Origin: Photobacterium arenosum
Lineage (GTDB): Bacteria; Pseudomonadota; Gammaproteobacteria; Enterobacterales; Vibrionaceae
Direction of reading: 5' to 3'
DNA: 64,000 nt
Assembly (NCBI RefSeq): GCF_014841115.1
Contig: NZ_JACYTP010000001.1
Span: forward strand, 62,001-126,000
Made by a program: the position numbers and the translations under genes. How positions within the stretch are numbered: the stretch's first letter is position 1; each line of letters opens with the position of its first letter. This document shows positions 1 through 8,669 of this stretch, one piece after another. The notes below the pieces were generated by a model that made no database searches, was not told the origin of the DNA, and saw only the letters and a program-made list of their open reading frames with translations.

Positions 1-366
1 CAGTTTCCAGTTTTTTTCGGTGTGGGGAAGATCCATCCGCAGCGATATGCTTGAATCAAATTCAAAGTATTCCCTGTGCGAGTAGTTAGGCTGAATGCGA
101 ATCCGCAGGTAGCTTTCATTGATCATAGGCTCTTCATCGTCTTCCAGACTGAGGAAGTGGTCAATATTTGAGCTCATGTCGATAATGGTTTCTGACAGCG
201 ATGTTTGAGTTTCTTCCAGCCAGCCTGAAAAAATAATGTCTTCCGGACCGTCTTCAGGAAGCAGCCGGGGATCTGTCTCTGGCGGATCATCTGCCAGGCA
301 TACCACAGGCAATGCAAGCCAGATGGCAGGTATCAGTAGGGTGCTGAAAAGTAGCAGACATCTCAT
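1..366 (-). CDS. Exported protein of unknown function (N-terminal part, runs off the window)
   Basis: The minus strand is open from an ATG at 366 to the window edge, giving 122 residues with no stop. The first 26 residues form a signal peptide: MRC, a long hydrophobic stretch, then VVCLAD, with likely cleavage just before the acidic mature region. The mature part starts acidic (DDPPETDP) and continues with a hydrophilic segment containing RIRIQPNYSHREYFEF, which has the alternating pattern of a beta-strand-rich envelope protein. I do not recognise the family. The gene reads leftward, and the non-coding region to its right carries a promoter for the next gene in the other direction. Only the 5' end is visible, so no function can be assigned. 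Confidence 0.7.
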   Translation of the reverse strand, partial: MRCLLLFSTLLIPAIWLALPVVCLADDPPETDPRLLPEDGPEDIIFSGWLEETQTSLSETIIDMSSNIDHFLSLEDDEEPMINESYLRIRIQPNYSHREYFEFDSSISLRMDLPHTEKNWKL

Positions 367-690
367 GTAAGCCCTCGAAACCGAATGCTAACAAATTGAA
401 ACTCAAGCCAATTGAGTATAGCTATCAGGGATAGGGTGTAGCCATTTAATATTGAGAATAAAAAATTCGAAGGTGATCTAAGTTTTGTAAGCAACAAATG
501 AAATTAACTAGTGGGCACGTAATCAGGATGTGCGGAAAACGCTTTTGCCGCGGTGAGTTATCGCAAATAGGAATGATTTACGAATATTTTGCCCTTCAAT
601 CGGCAACTTTATTGTCACAGAACTGGGCTACACTAATCTGGATTAGAAAATCTATACATGCCTGTATGGGTTATTGTGGTGAGGTGTAAG
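367..690. other. Intergenic region with divergent promoters
   Basis: This 324-base, AT-rich gap separates two divergent genes. The only structure I can support is a promoter at 612-639 reading right. An apparent 63-codon frame at 498-689 covers that promoter and has no ribosome binding site, so I do not call it a gene. Confidence 0.5.
612..639 (+). promoter_or_regulatory. Predicted sigma70-type promoter for the small protein at 691
   Basis: A -35 element TTGTCA (612-617) and a -10 element TAATCT (634-639) are separated by 16 bases. They lie about 50 bases before the start codon of the downstream gene. Inferred from consensus only. Confidence 0.45.
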
Positions 691-966
691 ATGGATATGT
701 CAGATTTTGATGGAATCAAACGTGATATCTCACTAAAAGTAGAACATATTTTCGAAGTCTACGAAAAAGAACATTATTGCATGCCGACAATGGAAGAATT
801 TCGGACCATGTTTAATGAACATATTGATCAGTATGTCGGGCCTGATGATTCGCTGAAAGGCGCCGGGTTGAACATATCATCTGATACCAAGCAACGACGT
901 GAGCAGAAGGTATGGCGAGTGGTGAATGAGCTGGAAGCAGAACAGCGATTTTTGCGTTCTGACTGA
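691..966 (+). CDS. Small cytoplasmic protein of unknown function, 91 aa
   Basis: The start at 691 follows GAGGTG (681-686); the earlier in-frame ATG at 658 has no ribosome binding site. The protein (MDMSDFDGIKRDISLKVEHI...) is hydrophilic and charged, has no signal peptide or membrane segment, and is probably alpha-helical: it has a central acidic helix, a GPDDSLKGAGLNISSD loop, and a basic then acidic C-terminal helix (KQRREQKVWRVVNELEAEQ). A promoter lies upstream and a strong terminator follows at 984-1020, so it is a monocistronic unit. I do not recognise a named family. Confidence 0.7.
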   Translation: MDMSDFDGIKRDISLKVEHIFEVYEKEHYCMPTMEEFRTMFNEHIDQYVGPDDSLKGAGLNISSDTKQRREQKVWRVVNELEAEQRFLRSD

Positions 967-983
967 CGTTTTCACCGGAGTAG

Positions 984-1020
984 AAAACATGACCAGTAAT
1001 AAGGCTGGTCATGTTTTTTT
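984..1020 (+). terminator. Rho-independent terminator (bidirectional)
   Basis: A perfect 13-bp stem (984-996 pairing with 1005-1017) has an 8-nt loop and runs into a T tract. The A run on the left side lets it also serve the minus-strand liu operon, whose last gene ends at 1033. Confidence 0.85.
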
Positions 1021-1032
1021 ATAAGCTATCTG

Positions 1033-1965
1033 TTATCTGTCTGAGTCGCCTGTTAAAAGTGCCAATGCTGTATTTGAAGCAGGGGGTTTGCCCAATTGCT
1101 TGCAAATGAACTCACCCGCCTGAGCCAGCTTCATGAGATCGATCCCCGTCGATATTCCGGATTGCTCACAAAGGTAAACCACATCTTCGGTGGCTACATT
1201 ACCGCTTGCGCCCGGAGCATAAGGGCAACCACCGAGACCGGCGACACTGGCATCCACAGTGCTGATCCCCATCAAAAGCGCCTGATAAATATTCGTCAAT
1301 GCCTGTCCCCAGGTGTTATGACAATGCACCGCCAGTGCATCGGCAGGGATATGGGAGAGGCAGGCGTCCAGCATACGTGCAAAGCGCAGCGGCGTGGCTT
1401 TGCCGACCGTATCACCCAGTGACACTTCATAACAGCCCATCTGGTACAGCAGTCTGGCGACATTGGCAACTTGCTCAGGCGTTGTCTGCCCGTCGTAAGG
1501 GCAATCGGTGACGCAGGACAGATAACCACGTACACGAAGTTGATGCTCTCTGGCTCTCAGTAACACAGGCTCGAACCGAACCAGGCTTTGGGCAATACTG
1601 CAGTTGATATTCTTCTGGCTGAAGCCTTCCGACGCTGAAGCAAAAATGGCAATTTCGTCAGCGCCGGCCGCAATGGCGAGATCAACACCTCTGGCATTGG
1701 GGGTCAGGGCTGAATAAACAATTCCCGGCGCTCTGTGAATGCGCTGGAACACTTCGCTTGAGTCGGCCATCTGTGGCACCCATTTCGGTGAGACGAAAGA
1801 GCCGGACTCAATGTGCGTCAGCCCAGTTGCTGACAGCATATCAATTAGCTGAATTTTATCGCTGAGGCTGACATTGGCTTCATTCTGAAGGCCGTCTCGC
1901 GGGCCGACCTCGACGATTTTTACCCGACTCGGCAGATCGCTGGTGGCAGGAAAAAAAGCTGTCAT
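1033..1965 (-). CDS. liuE: Hydroxymethylglutaryl-CoA lyase
   Basis: Cleaves 3-hydroxy-3-methylglutaryl-CoA into acetoacetate and acetyl-CoA, the last step of leucine/isovalerate breakdown in the cytoplasm. The 310-residue length is normal for the family. Visible HMG-CoA lyase features are the substrate/metal motif EVGPRDGLQNE near the N-terminus, the metal-binding VHCHNTWGQ, and the active-site cysteine loop GLGGCPYAPGASGN near residue 260, which is diagnostic against other DRE-TIM enzymes such as isopropylmalate synthase. It is the last gene of the minus-strand liu operon, starting 18 bases after liuD stops, and is followed by the terminator at 984-1020. The ribosome binding site is weak, so translation may depend on coupling to liuD. 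Confidence 0.95.
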   Translation of the reverse strand: MTAFFPATSDLPSRVKIVEVGPRDGLQNEANVSLSDKIQLIDMLSATGLTHIESGSFVSPKWVPQMADSSEVFQRIHRAPGIVYSALTPNARGVDLAIAAGADEIAIFASASEGFSQKNINCSIAQSLVRFEPVLLRAREHQLRVRGYLSCVTDCPYDGQTTPEQVANVARLLYQMGCYEVSLGDTVGKATPLRFARMLDACLSHIPADALAVHCHNTWGQALTNIYQALLMGISTVDASVAGLGGCPYAPGASGNVATEDVVYLCEQSGISTGIDLMKLAQAGEFICKQLGKPPASNTALALLTGDSDR

Positions 1966-1983
1966 TATTTACACACTCTGGTT

Positions 1984-4179
1984 TCAATCGGCTGAATCGG
2001 TGGCCGGGCTGAGCTGAACCAGCTCCTGGCCATGCTGTACCTGATCACCTGTGCTCGCCAATACGGACAACACCTGGCCTTGATGGGGGGCGCGCACTGT
2101 GTATTCCATCTTCATGGCTTCAATCACAATCAGTCCCTGATCTTTGTTTACCTTGTCTCCCGGCTGGCACAGCACGTCAACCACTATGCCATTTAACGGC
2201 GCCGTCGGACTGTCTTTAGCGCCGGACTCATGCGGGCCAAAGGTCGGCCGAAGCTGATAAGCGTACTGTTCCTGTCCGGTGAAGGTCAATACAGTCTGTG
2301 CAGCACTATCGAATACCAGACGGACATGTTCGCGCTTTCCATCGATCTCAAGCGTGACGTCCGTGACATGCTGAACGGATCTTGTCGACAGCAAACGCAG
2401 GGACAGCGGGGATAACACCAGTTCTTCACTGTCAGTATGCTGCGTTCGGGCCACTGAACAGCGGGTAAGTAATACATGATGGTGATCGTCTTTGTCTGTG
2501 ACGAAGCTGAAAGTGTTGGCCGCCATTTCTGTATCATACAGAGTGATCAGCTGTTGTGCTGCTTGGTTTAGCCGCCAGCCGGACTGGTGGTCCGTATCGT
2601 TCTGAATCACGCACAGACTGGCGGCACTGAGCACCAGATTCCGGGGTAACTGATATTCAGCGCCGTCCGGTGTTTGTACATTGATAACGCTGGCAGCCGC
2701 TGTCTGCAGGGAATCCTGATAATGCTCGATGAAATGTGTGGTCAGTTGGCCCTGAGTGAAAGAAGGGTGGGCCAGAATCCGCTGCAGATACTGGATATTG
2801 GTGGCAACACCGCCAATCTGGTACTGAGACAAGACCGACTGTAACTGATGGATAGCAGAAGCCCTGTCTTCACCCCAGGCGATGACTTTTGCCAGCATAG
2901 GATCGTAATAGGTAGTGACGGTGTCACCTTGCGCGATACCACTGTCGATACGTGAGCGGATCGCTTGCGCTTTACCGACAGAAAACGCGCCTGATTCCGG
3001 CTCGCTGAGAAAGTGAACCTGACCTGAGGCCGGCAGAAAGTCTTGCTGCGTGTCTTCAGCATACAGCCTGGCTTCCACGGCATGACCCTGATGACGGATC
3101 TCAGACTGGGTAAGCGGCAAAGGCCTGCCTTCGGCTACCCGGATCTGCCATTGCACCAAATCCTGCCCTGTGATCATCTCAGTAACCGGATGCTCAACCT
3201 GCAGCCGGGTGTTCATCTCCATGAAGAAATAGGTTTGCTGTCGGGCGTCATACAGAAATTCGACAGTACCGGCTCCGACATAGTCGATGGCTTGTGCGGC
3301 CTGAACCGCTGCTTCGCCCATCTGCTGGCGCAGTGAGTCGCTGAGGCCGGGTGCTGGGGCTTCCTCAATAATTTTCTGGTGGCGTCGCTGGACAGAGCAG
3401 TCACGATCTGAGAGATAAACACAGTGGCCATGCTGATCGGCAAAAATCTGGACTTCGATATGACGGGGCTCGGTCAGGTATTTTTCTAACAGTAATCTGT
3501 CATCGCCAAAAGCGGATTTTGCCTCCCGTTGCGCTGACAGCACAGCCTCGGCGAGATCGCTCTGCTGGCGCACGATTTTCATCCCTTTACCACCACCGCC
3601 CAGCGCCGGTTTGAGGATGACAGGAAAACCTATGCGTGCTGCCTCGGTGGTTAAATTTTCAAGGCTGTCGTCATCGCCATGGTATCCGGGTAACAGGGGG
3701 ACGCCAGCCGTTTCCATGATGGCTTTAGCATCTGATTTTGAGCTCATGGCCGCCATAGCATCCGGGCCTGGCCCGACAAAGATAATGCCATGCTGCTGGC
3801 AGGCCTTGGCAAACGCCACATTTTCCGAGAGAAAGCCGTAGCCCGGATGAACAGCGTCAGCCTGAGTGGCTGAAGCGGCTTTGATCAGTTTATCAATGGC
3901 CAGATAGGAATCCAGCGCAGGGGATGGGCCGAGATATATCGCCTCGTCCGCCATATTGACATGTTTGGCATGGCGATCGGCATCAGAATATACCGCGATA
4001 GTGGTTATCCCCATTAACTTGGCGGAGTGAATTACCCGACAGGCAATTTCTCCCCGATTGGCAATCAGCAAGCGACGAATGGGGGTCTGCGCGCTGTCCA
4101 TTTCGCTTACAGCAGTGTGCTGGGCGTGTAGAGCCGGATGCTCGGAAACGGGGTGCAGCAAATCGCCTAGTTTACTCAT
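1984..4179 (-). CDS. liuD: 3-methylcrotonyl-CoA carboxylase, biotin-containing alpha subunit
   Basis: ATP-dependent carboxylation of 3-methylcrotonyl-CoA to 3-methylglutaconyl-CoA, acting with the beta subunit LiuB. The biotin carboxylase domain covers roughly residues 33-480. It shows the ATP-grasp glycine loop (GGGGKGMKIV), HIEVQIFADQHG and the EMNTRLQVEHPVTE signature. After a poorly conserved middle region, the C-terminus is a biotin carrier domain whose AMKM motif places the biotinylated lysine at residue 690 of 731. The start follows a good AAGGAGA site and overlaps the end of liuC by 8 bases, indicating translational coupling. Relatives with the same architecture (geranyl-CoA, propionyl-CoA and acetyl-CoA carboxylases) are less likely given the liu neighbours. 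Confidence 0.95.
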   Translation of the reverse strand: MSKLGDLLHPVSEHPALHAQHTAVSEMDSAQTPIRRLLIANRGEIACRVIHSAKLMGITTIAVYSDADRHAKHVNMADEAIYLGPSPALDSYLAIDKLIKAASATQADAVHPGYGFLSENVAFAKACQQHGIIFVGPGPDAMAAMSSKSDAKAIMETAGVPLLPGYHGDDDSLENLTTEAARIGFPVILKPALGGGGKGMKIVRQQSDLAEAVLSAQREAKSAFGDDRLLLEKYLTEPRHIEVQIFADQHGHCVYLSDRDCSVQRRHQKIIEEAPAPGLSDSLRQQMGEAAVQAAQAIDYVGAGTVEFLYDARQQTYFFMEMNTRLQVEHPVTEMITGQDLVQWQIRVAEGRPLPLTQSEIRHQGHAVEARLYAEDTQQDFLPASGQVHFLSEPESGAFSVGKAQAIRSRIDSGIAQGDTVTTYYDPMLAKVIAWGEDRASAIHQLQSVLSQYQIGGVATNIQYLQRILAHPSFTQGQLTTHFIEHYQDSLQTAAASVINVQTPDGAEYQLPRNLVLSAASLCVIQNDTDHQSGWRLNQAAQQLITLYDTEMAANTFSFVTDKDDHHHVLLTRCSVARTQHTDSEELVLSPLSLRLLSTRSVQHVTDVTLEIDGKREHVRLVFDSAAQTVLTFTGQEQYAYQLRPTFGPHESGAKDSPTAPLNGIVVDVLCQPGDKVNKDQGLIVIEAMKMEYTVRAPHQGQVLSVLASTGDQVQHGQELVQLSPATDSAD

Positions 4180-5101
4180 TGTGCTCTCCTTGCCCTGAGG
4201 TGTTGTGTTTCACCCAGGCTGGGCGACGTTTATCAAAAAAAGCGTTCAGTCCTTCCTGTCCCTGAGAGGAAACGCGAATATCGGCGATCATTTCGCTGGT
4301 TTGCCGGATAAGGGCTGCATCAATTGGTCGCTGTTCGCAAAGCTTGCACAGGGTCTTGACCTGAGTCATCGCCGCCGGACTGTTTGCCAGCAAGCGGTTG
4401 AGGGTCAGTTGCAGCAGGTTTTCCAAGGTTCCAGAGCCGGTAGAGTTATCCGTGTCTGCGCCACTGTCATTGGCACTGACATTACGACTGACCTCATGAA
4501 GTATGCCAAGCTGATGCGCCATGTCAGCATTCATGGTTTCAGCGGTCAGCATCAGCCGTCTGGCATGCCGTTGTCCTATGGTGCGGCAGACATAGGGAGC
4601 AATGGTTGCCGGGATGAGTCCGAGTTTTACTTCGCTGAGGGAAAAGCGCGCATCCTGACTGCCCAGGGCAATGTCGCAACAGCAGATCAGGCCCAGAGCG
4701 CCGCCAAACGCTGAGCCCTGCACCAGAGCAATGGTCGGATGGGGAAAGGTATCCAGCTCATGCATCAAAAAGGCCAGTGCCTGCGCGTCGTTCAGGTTGT
4801 CATGGCGTTTTTTCCGGGCCATGGCTTTCATCCAGCGCAAATCAGCACCGGCCGAGAAATGTTTGCCCGCTGCGCGCAACACCAGCACGGAGACCTCTGA
4901 ATGACTCGCCAATTGCTGAATATAATGCCGGATTGCCGCAATCAGCTGATCATCAAAGGCGTTCGCTTTATCCGGGCGATTCAGTGTGAGTGTGGCAATC
5001 CCCTGACGGCTGATAGTACAGAGCACAGGGTCACTGGCTGTCGCATGGAGAATTTCTGCGGTATCGCTGTATTGAAATACCGGGGTAATTTTAGAGGTCA
5101 T
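4172..5101 (-). CDS. liuC: Methylglutaconyl-CoA hydratase (crotonase family)
   Basis: Hydrates 3-methylglutaconyl-CoA to HMG-CoA between the LiuBD carboxylase and the LiuE lyase. Crotonase signatures are visible: GKHFSAGADLRWMK forms the first half of the oxyanion hole, and GSAFGGALGLICCCDIAL forms the second. At 309 residues it is longer than the roughly 260-270 usual for the family. The extra length comes from an N-terminal extension of about 30 residues and a polar insert near residue 210-230 (NDSGADTDNSTGSGT). The start has a well-placed GAGGA site. The 3' end overlaps liuD by 8 bases. Identity as methylglutaconyl-CoA hydratase rather than a generic enoyl-CoA hydratase rests on operon position. 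Confidence 0.9.
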   Translation of the reverse strand: MTSKITPVFQYSDTAEILHATASDPVLCTISRQGIATLTLNRPDKANAFDDQLIAAIRHYIQQLASHSEVSVLVLRAAGKHFSAGADLRWMKAMARKKRHDNLNDAQALAFLMHELDTFPHPTIALVQGSAFGGALGLICCCDIALGSQDARFSLSEVKLGLIPATIAPYVCRTIGQRHARRLMLTAETMNADMAHQLGILHEVSRNVSANDSGADTDNSTGSGTLENLLQLTLNRLLANSPAAMTQVKTLCKLCEQRPIDAALIRQTSEMIADIRVSSQGQEGLNAFFDKRRPAWVKHNTSGQGEHNE

Positions 5102-5126
5102 GATCCATCCTCACAGTCGTCGGCTG

Positions 5127-6734
5127 TTACATTCGGAATATGCCAAATTTCGTGCTTTCAACAGGCGCATTGGCTGCCGCTTGCAATGCCATACCGAGTA
5201 CATCCCGGGTTTGCGCGGGATCGATAATGCCGTCATCCCACAGGCGTGCACTGGCAAAATACGGTGATCCTTCTGTTTCATACCGTGCTTTAATCGGGGC
5301 TTTGAAGGCTTCTTCCTCTTCAGCCGACCATGTCTCGCCATGACGCTGTTTGCTGTCCCGCGTGACCTGAGCCAGTACACCGGCTGCCTGCTCACCGCCC
5401 ATCACGGATATCCGGGCGTTTGGCCACATCCAAATCATAGTGGGATCATAAGCACGGCCGCACATGCCATAGTTACCTGCGCCGTATGACCCTCCGATGA
5501 TGACAGTGAATTTCGGCACATTGGCACAGGCAACCGCCATCACCATTTTGGCACCATGCTTGGCGATTCCCTCAGCTTCATATTTTTTTCCGACCATAAA
5601 TCCAGTGATGTTTTGCAGAAATAACAAAGGGATGTTGCGCTGGCTACAAAGCTGAATGAAGTGCGCCCCTTTTTGCGCGGATTCAGAAAACAGAATGCCG
5701 TTGTTGGCAACAATGCCGATGGGGTATCCGTGTAATCGTGCAAAACCGCAGACCAGTGTTTCGCCGTACAGGGCTTTGAACTCATCAAAATCTGACCCAT
5801 CAACCAGTCGGGCGATGACTTCTCGGACATCAATTTGTTTGCGCAGATCGGTGCCGACAATGCCGTAGAGTTCGCTGGCAGGATATCGGGGAGGCAGAAC
5901 AGAGGTTGGTTGCTCAGCCACTGACGCAGGGCGGTGACAACTGGCGACAGCCTGTCTGGCTAATGCCAGAGCGTGGCGCTCATCATCGGCGTAATAATCA
6001 GCAACGCCGGATGTTTTACAGTGAACATCGGCCCCACCCAGTTCTTCCGCGCTGACATCTTCACCGGTGGCTGCTTTTACCAATGGCGGACCTGCCAGAA
6101 AAATGGTGCCCTGATTTTTTACCATAATGGCGACATCGGCCATGGCAGGCACATAAGCACCGCCTGCGGTACATAAGCCAAGGACGATGGCAATCTGGGG
6201 AATTCCTTTGGCCGACATTCTGGCCTGATTAAAGAAGATCCGCCCGAAGTGTTCTTTGTCCGGAAAGACCTCAGCCTGATGGGGAAGGTTAGCGCCGCCC
6301 GAGTCCACCAGATATAGACAGGGCAAGTGGCAGCGTTCGGCAATTTCCTGTGCCCGTAAATGCTTTTTCACGGTAATCGGGTAATAGGTGCCCCCTTTAA
6401 CGCTCGGGTCGTTGGCAATGATCATCACATCTGCGCCGGACACGCGACCAATACCAGCGACAACGCCCGCGCAGGGTATGGCCTCATCATAGACTTCCCA
6501 GGCCGCAAACTGGCCGATTTCAAGAAAGGGGCTGCCTGAATCCAGCAAATTGTCGATACGTTCTCTGACGGGGAGTTTGCCTTTTTTGCGTTGTCTGGCC
6601 TGCGCGTTCTGGCCGCCGCCCTGCAACTGAAGAGCAAGGCGAGTGTGAAGCTCATCAACCAGCTCAGCCATGGCTTGCTGGTTGTTCTGGAATTGTGAGT
6701 CATGTGTCTGGATATGACTGTCTATGATTGCCAT
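5127..6734 (-). CDS. liuB: 3-methylcrotonyl-CoA carboxylase, carboxyltransferase beta subunit
   Basis: Carboxyltransferase half of methylcrotonyl-CoA carboxylase; it transfers carboxybiotin carbon from LiuD to 3-methylcrotonyl-CoA. The 535-residue protein has the two crotonase-like lobes of the family: an N-terminal lobe with [19 protein letters not shown] and [15 protein letters not shown], and a C-terminal lobe with [38 protein letters not shown] and [13 protein letters not shown]. These match MCC-beta rather than propionyl-CoA carboxylase in detail. It sits between liuA and liuC, with 25 bases to liuC. Length and motifs look intact. Confidence 0.96.
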   Translation of the reverse strand: MAIIDSHIQTHDSQFQNNQQAMAELVDELHTRLALQLQGGGQNAQARQRKKGKLPVRERIDNLLDSGSPFLEIGQFAAWEVYDEAIPCAGVVAGIGRVSGADVMIIANDPSVKGGTYYPITVKKHLRAQEIAERCHLPCLYLVDSGGANLPHQAEVFPDKEHFGRIFFNQARMSAKGIPQIAIVLGLCTAGGAYVPAMADVAIMVKNQGTIFLAGPPLVKAATGEDVSAEELGGADVHCKTSGVADYYADDERHALALARQAVASCHRPASVAEQPTSVLPPRYPASELYGIVGTDLRKQIDVREVIARLVDGSDFDEFKALYGETLVCGFARLHGYPIGIVANNGILFSESAQKGAHFIQLCSQRNIPLLFLQNITGFMVGKKYEAEGIAKHGAKMVMAVACANVPKFTVIIGGSYGAGNYGMCGRAYDPTMIWMWPNARISVMGGEQAAGVLAQVTRDSKQRHGETWSAEEEEAFKAPIKARYETEGSPYFASARLWDDGIIDPAQTRDVLGMALQAAANAPVESTKFGIFRM

Positions 6735-6812
6735 GATGCCGTGTCCCTGTTAACTGTCTTATGGTGACTGTGTTCTGGCGGCTGTCTTCTGCAATAGTCG
6801 TTAAAATCCTGT

Positions 6813-7982
6813 TTAACGGCTTTGCTCAAATAACTCCCGGCCGATCAGCATGCGACGAATTTCCGATGTACCTGCACCAATTTCATACAGCTTGGCGTCC
6901 CGCAGCAGGCGACCAGCAGGAAACTCGTTGATATAGCCGTTTCCGCCCAGCAGTTGTATCGCATCCAGCGCCATCTGAGTGGCCAGTTCAGCGCAGTAAA
7001 GAATGACGCCCGCGGCATCCTGGCGAGTGGTTTCTCCGCGATCACAGGCCGCAGCCACAGTGTAAACATAGGCACGGGCTGCGTTCATACGCGTGTACAT
7101 ATCCGCGATTTTGGCTTGTACCAGCTGGAATTCCCCGATGGATTTTCCGAATTGTTTTCTGTCGTGGATATAGGGCAGGCAGACATCCAGACAGGCTCGC
7201 ATAATACCCAGCGGCCCGGCAGCCAGCACCACGCGTTCGTAGTCCAGGCCGCTCATCAGCACTTCGACGCCTTTATTGAGCGGGCCCAGCAGGTTCTCCG
7301 CCGGTACTTCGCAGTCGGTAAACACCAGCTCACAGGTGTTGGAGCCGCGCATGCCTAATTTGTCGAGCTTCTGGGCGCGGGTGAAACCGGGAAAGTCACG
7401 TTCAATGATAAAGGCGCTGATACCTTTCGACCCTGCCTTGGGATCGGTTTTTGCGTACACGACAAAGGTATGGGCATCCGGTCCATTGGTGATCCACATT
7501 TTGTTGCCGTTCAGAATGTAGCGATCGTCTTTTTGGTCTGCCCTGAGCTGCATGCTGACCACATCGGAACCCGCGTTGGCTTCACTCATAGCCAGCGCGC
7601 CGACCTGCTCACCACTGATGAGGCCAGGCAGATATTTTTCTTTCTGCGTCTGGGTGCCATTGCGGAAAATCTGATTCACACACAGGTTGGAATGTGCGCC
7701 GTAACTGAGCCCGACCGAGGCCGAAGCCCGGCTGATTTCCTCCATGGCGACCACATGCGCCAGATAGCCCATACCAGCCCCGCCAAATTCTTCACTGACA
7801 GTCACCCCCAGCAAACCCATTTCACCCAGCGCAGCCCATAAGTGGGAGGGAAACTGGTTGTCTTTGTCAATTTGTCCGGCAATGGGAGCAATGGCATCGG
7901 CGGCGAAGTGGTTGACGTGATCGCGTAGCATATCCAGTGTTTCACCGAGGCCAAAGTTGAGCGGGGTAAACAGGTCTTTCAT
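6813..7982 (-). CDS. liuA: Isovaleryl-CoA dehydrogenase
   Basis: FAD-dependent oxidation of isovaleryl-CoA to 3-methylcrotonyl-CoA, passing electrons to ETF. The 389-residue protein is a full-length acyl-CoA dehydrogenase with [13 protein letters not shown] (flavin/substrate loop), [17 protein letters not shown], the isovaleryl-specific catalytic glutamate region [15 protein letters not shown], and the C-terminal [20 protein letters not shown]. The position of the catalytic base in the YERVVL helix, rather than at the C-terminal EGTNE site, supports isovaleryl-CoA over straight-chain substrates. AAGGAG precedes the ATG. First enzyme gene after liuR. Confidence 0.95.
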   Translation of the reverse strand: MKDLFTPLNFGLGETLDMLRDHVNHFAADAIAPIAGQIDKDNQFPSHLWAALGEMGLLGVTVSEEFGGAGMGYLAHVVAMEEISRASASVGLSYGAHSNLCVNQIFRNGTQTQKEKYLPGLISGEQVGALAMSEANAGSDVVSMQLRADQKDDRYILNGNKMWITNGPDAHTFVVYAKTDPKAGSKGISAFIIERDFPGFTRAQKLDKLGMRGSNTCELVFTDCEVPAENLLGPLNKGVEVLMSGLDYERVVLAAGPLGIMRACLDVCLPYIHDRKQFGKSIGEFQLVQAKIADMYTRMNAARAYVYTVAAACDRGETTRQDAAGVILYCAELATQMALDAIQLLGGNGYINEFPAGRLLRDAKLYEIGAGTSEIRRMLIGRELFEQSR

Positions 7983-8076
7983 AGGATCTCCTTTATCCGG
8001 TAACCGGACTGGTCCTGAGAAACGGCTGTATTCTCAACAAGATGTCGTGATACTCAGTTGGCGATTAGCCAACGGG

Positions 8077-8460
8077 CTATTTTTCTTTCGCTTTACCGTT
8101 CAGTGCCAGTTTACATCGGCTTTTGGCGGCGTTCAGTTCTTCCATGACAACCCTAATGTCGTCTAACTGGCGTTGAAGTTTGTGCTGTTTTTCGTCGATC
8201 ATTGTGATCATTTGCCGCAATTGCCCGTCACTTTGGTTGGTATCGTACAGGTCAAACAGCTCGCGGATTTCGGCCAGCGAAAAACCCAGTCGCTTTCCGC
8301 GTAGAATTAATTTCAGCCGTGTTTTGTCCCGCCGCTGATAGATGCGTATGGCACCTTCTCTGTCTGGCTGGAGCAGCCCCACATCTTCATAAAAACGAAT
8401 GCTGCGGGTGGTGATACCAAACTCTTTGGCAAGTTCACTGATCTTAAAGGTGTTCACCAC
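8077..8460 (-). CDS. liuR: MerR-family regulator of branched-chain amino acid catabolism
   Basis: A 127-residue MerR regulator. The N-terminal winged helix contains FKISELAKEFGITTRSIRFY followed by EDVGLLQP, the pattern typical of LiuR. A long dimerisation helix follows (residues 80-115, with IDEKQHKLQRQLDDIRVVMEEL). No cysteine cluster typical of metal-sensing MerRs is seen; the lone Cys near the C-terminus is not one. I place the start at GTG 8460 because GAGAGGA (8468-8474) is 7 bases upstream; a longer frame opens at GTG 8511 without a ribosome binding site. LiuR is known in Shewanella and relatives to control liu and ivd operons, and two matching palindromes lie in the adjacent divergent promoter region. 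Confidence 0.9.
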   Translation of the reverse strand: MVNTFKISELAKEFGITTRSIRFYEDVGLLQPDREGAIRIYQRRDKTRLKLILRGKRLGFSLAEIRELFDLYDTNQSDGQLRQMITMIDEKQHKLQRQLDDIRVVMEELNAAKSRCKLALNGKAKEK

Positions 8461-8606
8461 GCTGCTGTCCTCTCGTTGCGGATTAAGCGGGACTGAATAA
8501 CCGACTGTCACAGAGTGGAGTCAGAACGCTGGCCAGGCCGGCATCATGGCAACAATTCTGTACGCCTATCAACCAAATAGAAGTGATACTGTTGTTGTTT
8601 TGTTTC

Positions 8607-8622
8607 TTAACGTTTACGTAAA
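8607..8622. promoter_or_regulatory. LiuR-like operator 1
   Basis: The 16-mer TTAACGTTTACGTAAA is close to an inverted repeat built on ACGTTTACGT, resembling the LiuR motif I recall from Shewanella. It lies between the divergent liuR and ivdA genes, 63-48 bases before the ivdA start. Confidence 0.7.
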
Positions 8623-8635
8623 TGTTAGTGCTATG

Positions 8636-8651
8636 CTTACGTAAACGTCAA
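8636..8651. promoter_or_regulatory. LiuR-like operator 2
   Basis: CTTACGTAAACGTCAA is the same palindrome read on the other strand (TTGACGTTTACGTAAG). Its centre is 29 bases from that of operator 1, about three helical turns, which suggests two dimers on one face of the DNA. Confidence 0.7.
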
Positions 8652-8669
8652 GAAAAGTGGAGCCGGGTA

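Noticed and set aside
498..689. 63-codon open frame before the gene at 691
   Set aside because: It spans the likely promoter (612-639), lacks a ribosome binding site and reads like non-coding sequence.
4205..4714. 169-codon plus-strand frame
   Set aside because: Antisense to liuC; its composition is the mirror of a GC-rich coding region and no ribosome binding site is present.
6954..7358. 134-codon plus-strand frame
   Set aside because: Lies wholly antisense to liuA, whose motifs are unmistakable.
8622..8669. N-terminal extension of the thiolase
   Set aside because: It would encode LiuR-like operator 2 as protein and has no ribosome binding site; ATG 8670 does.
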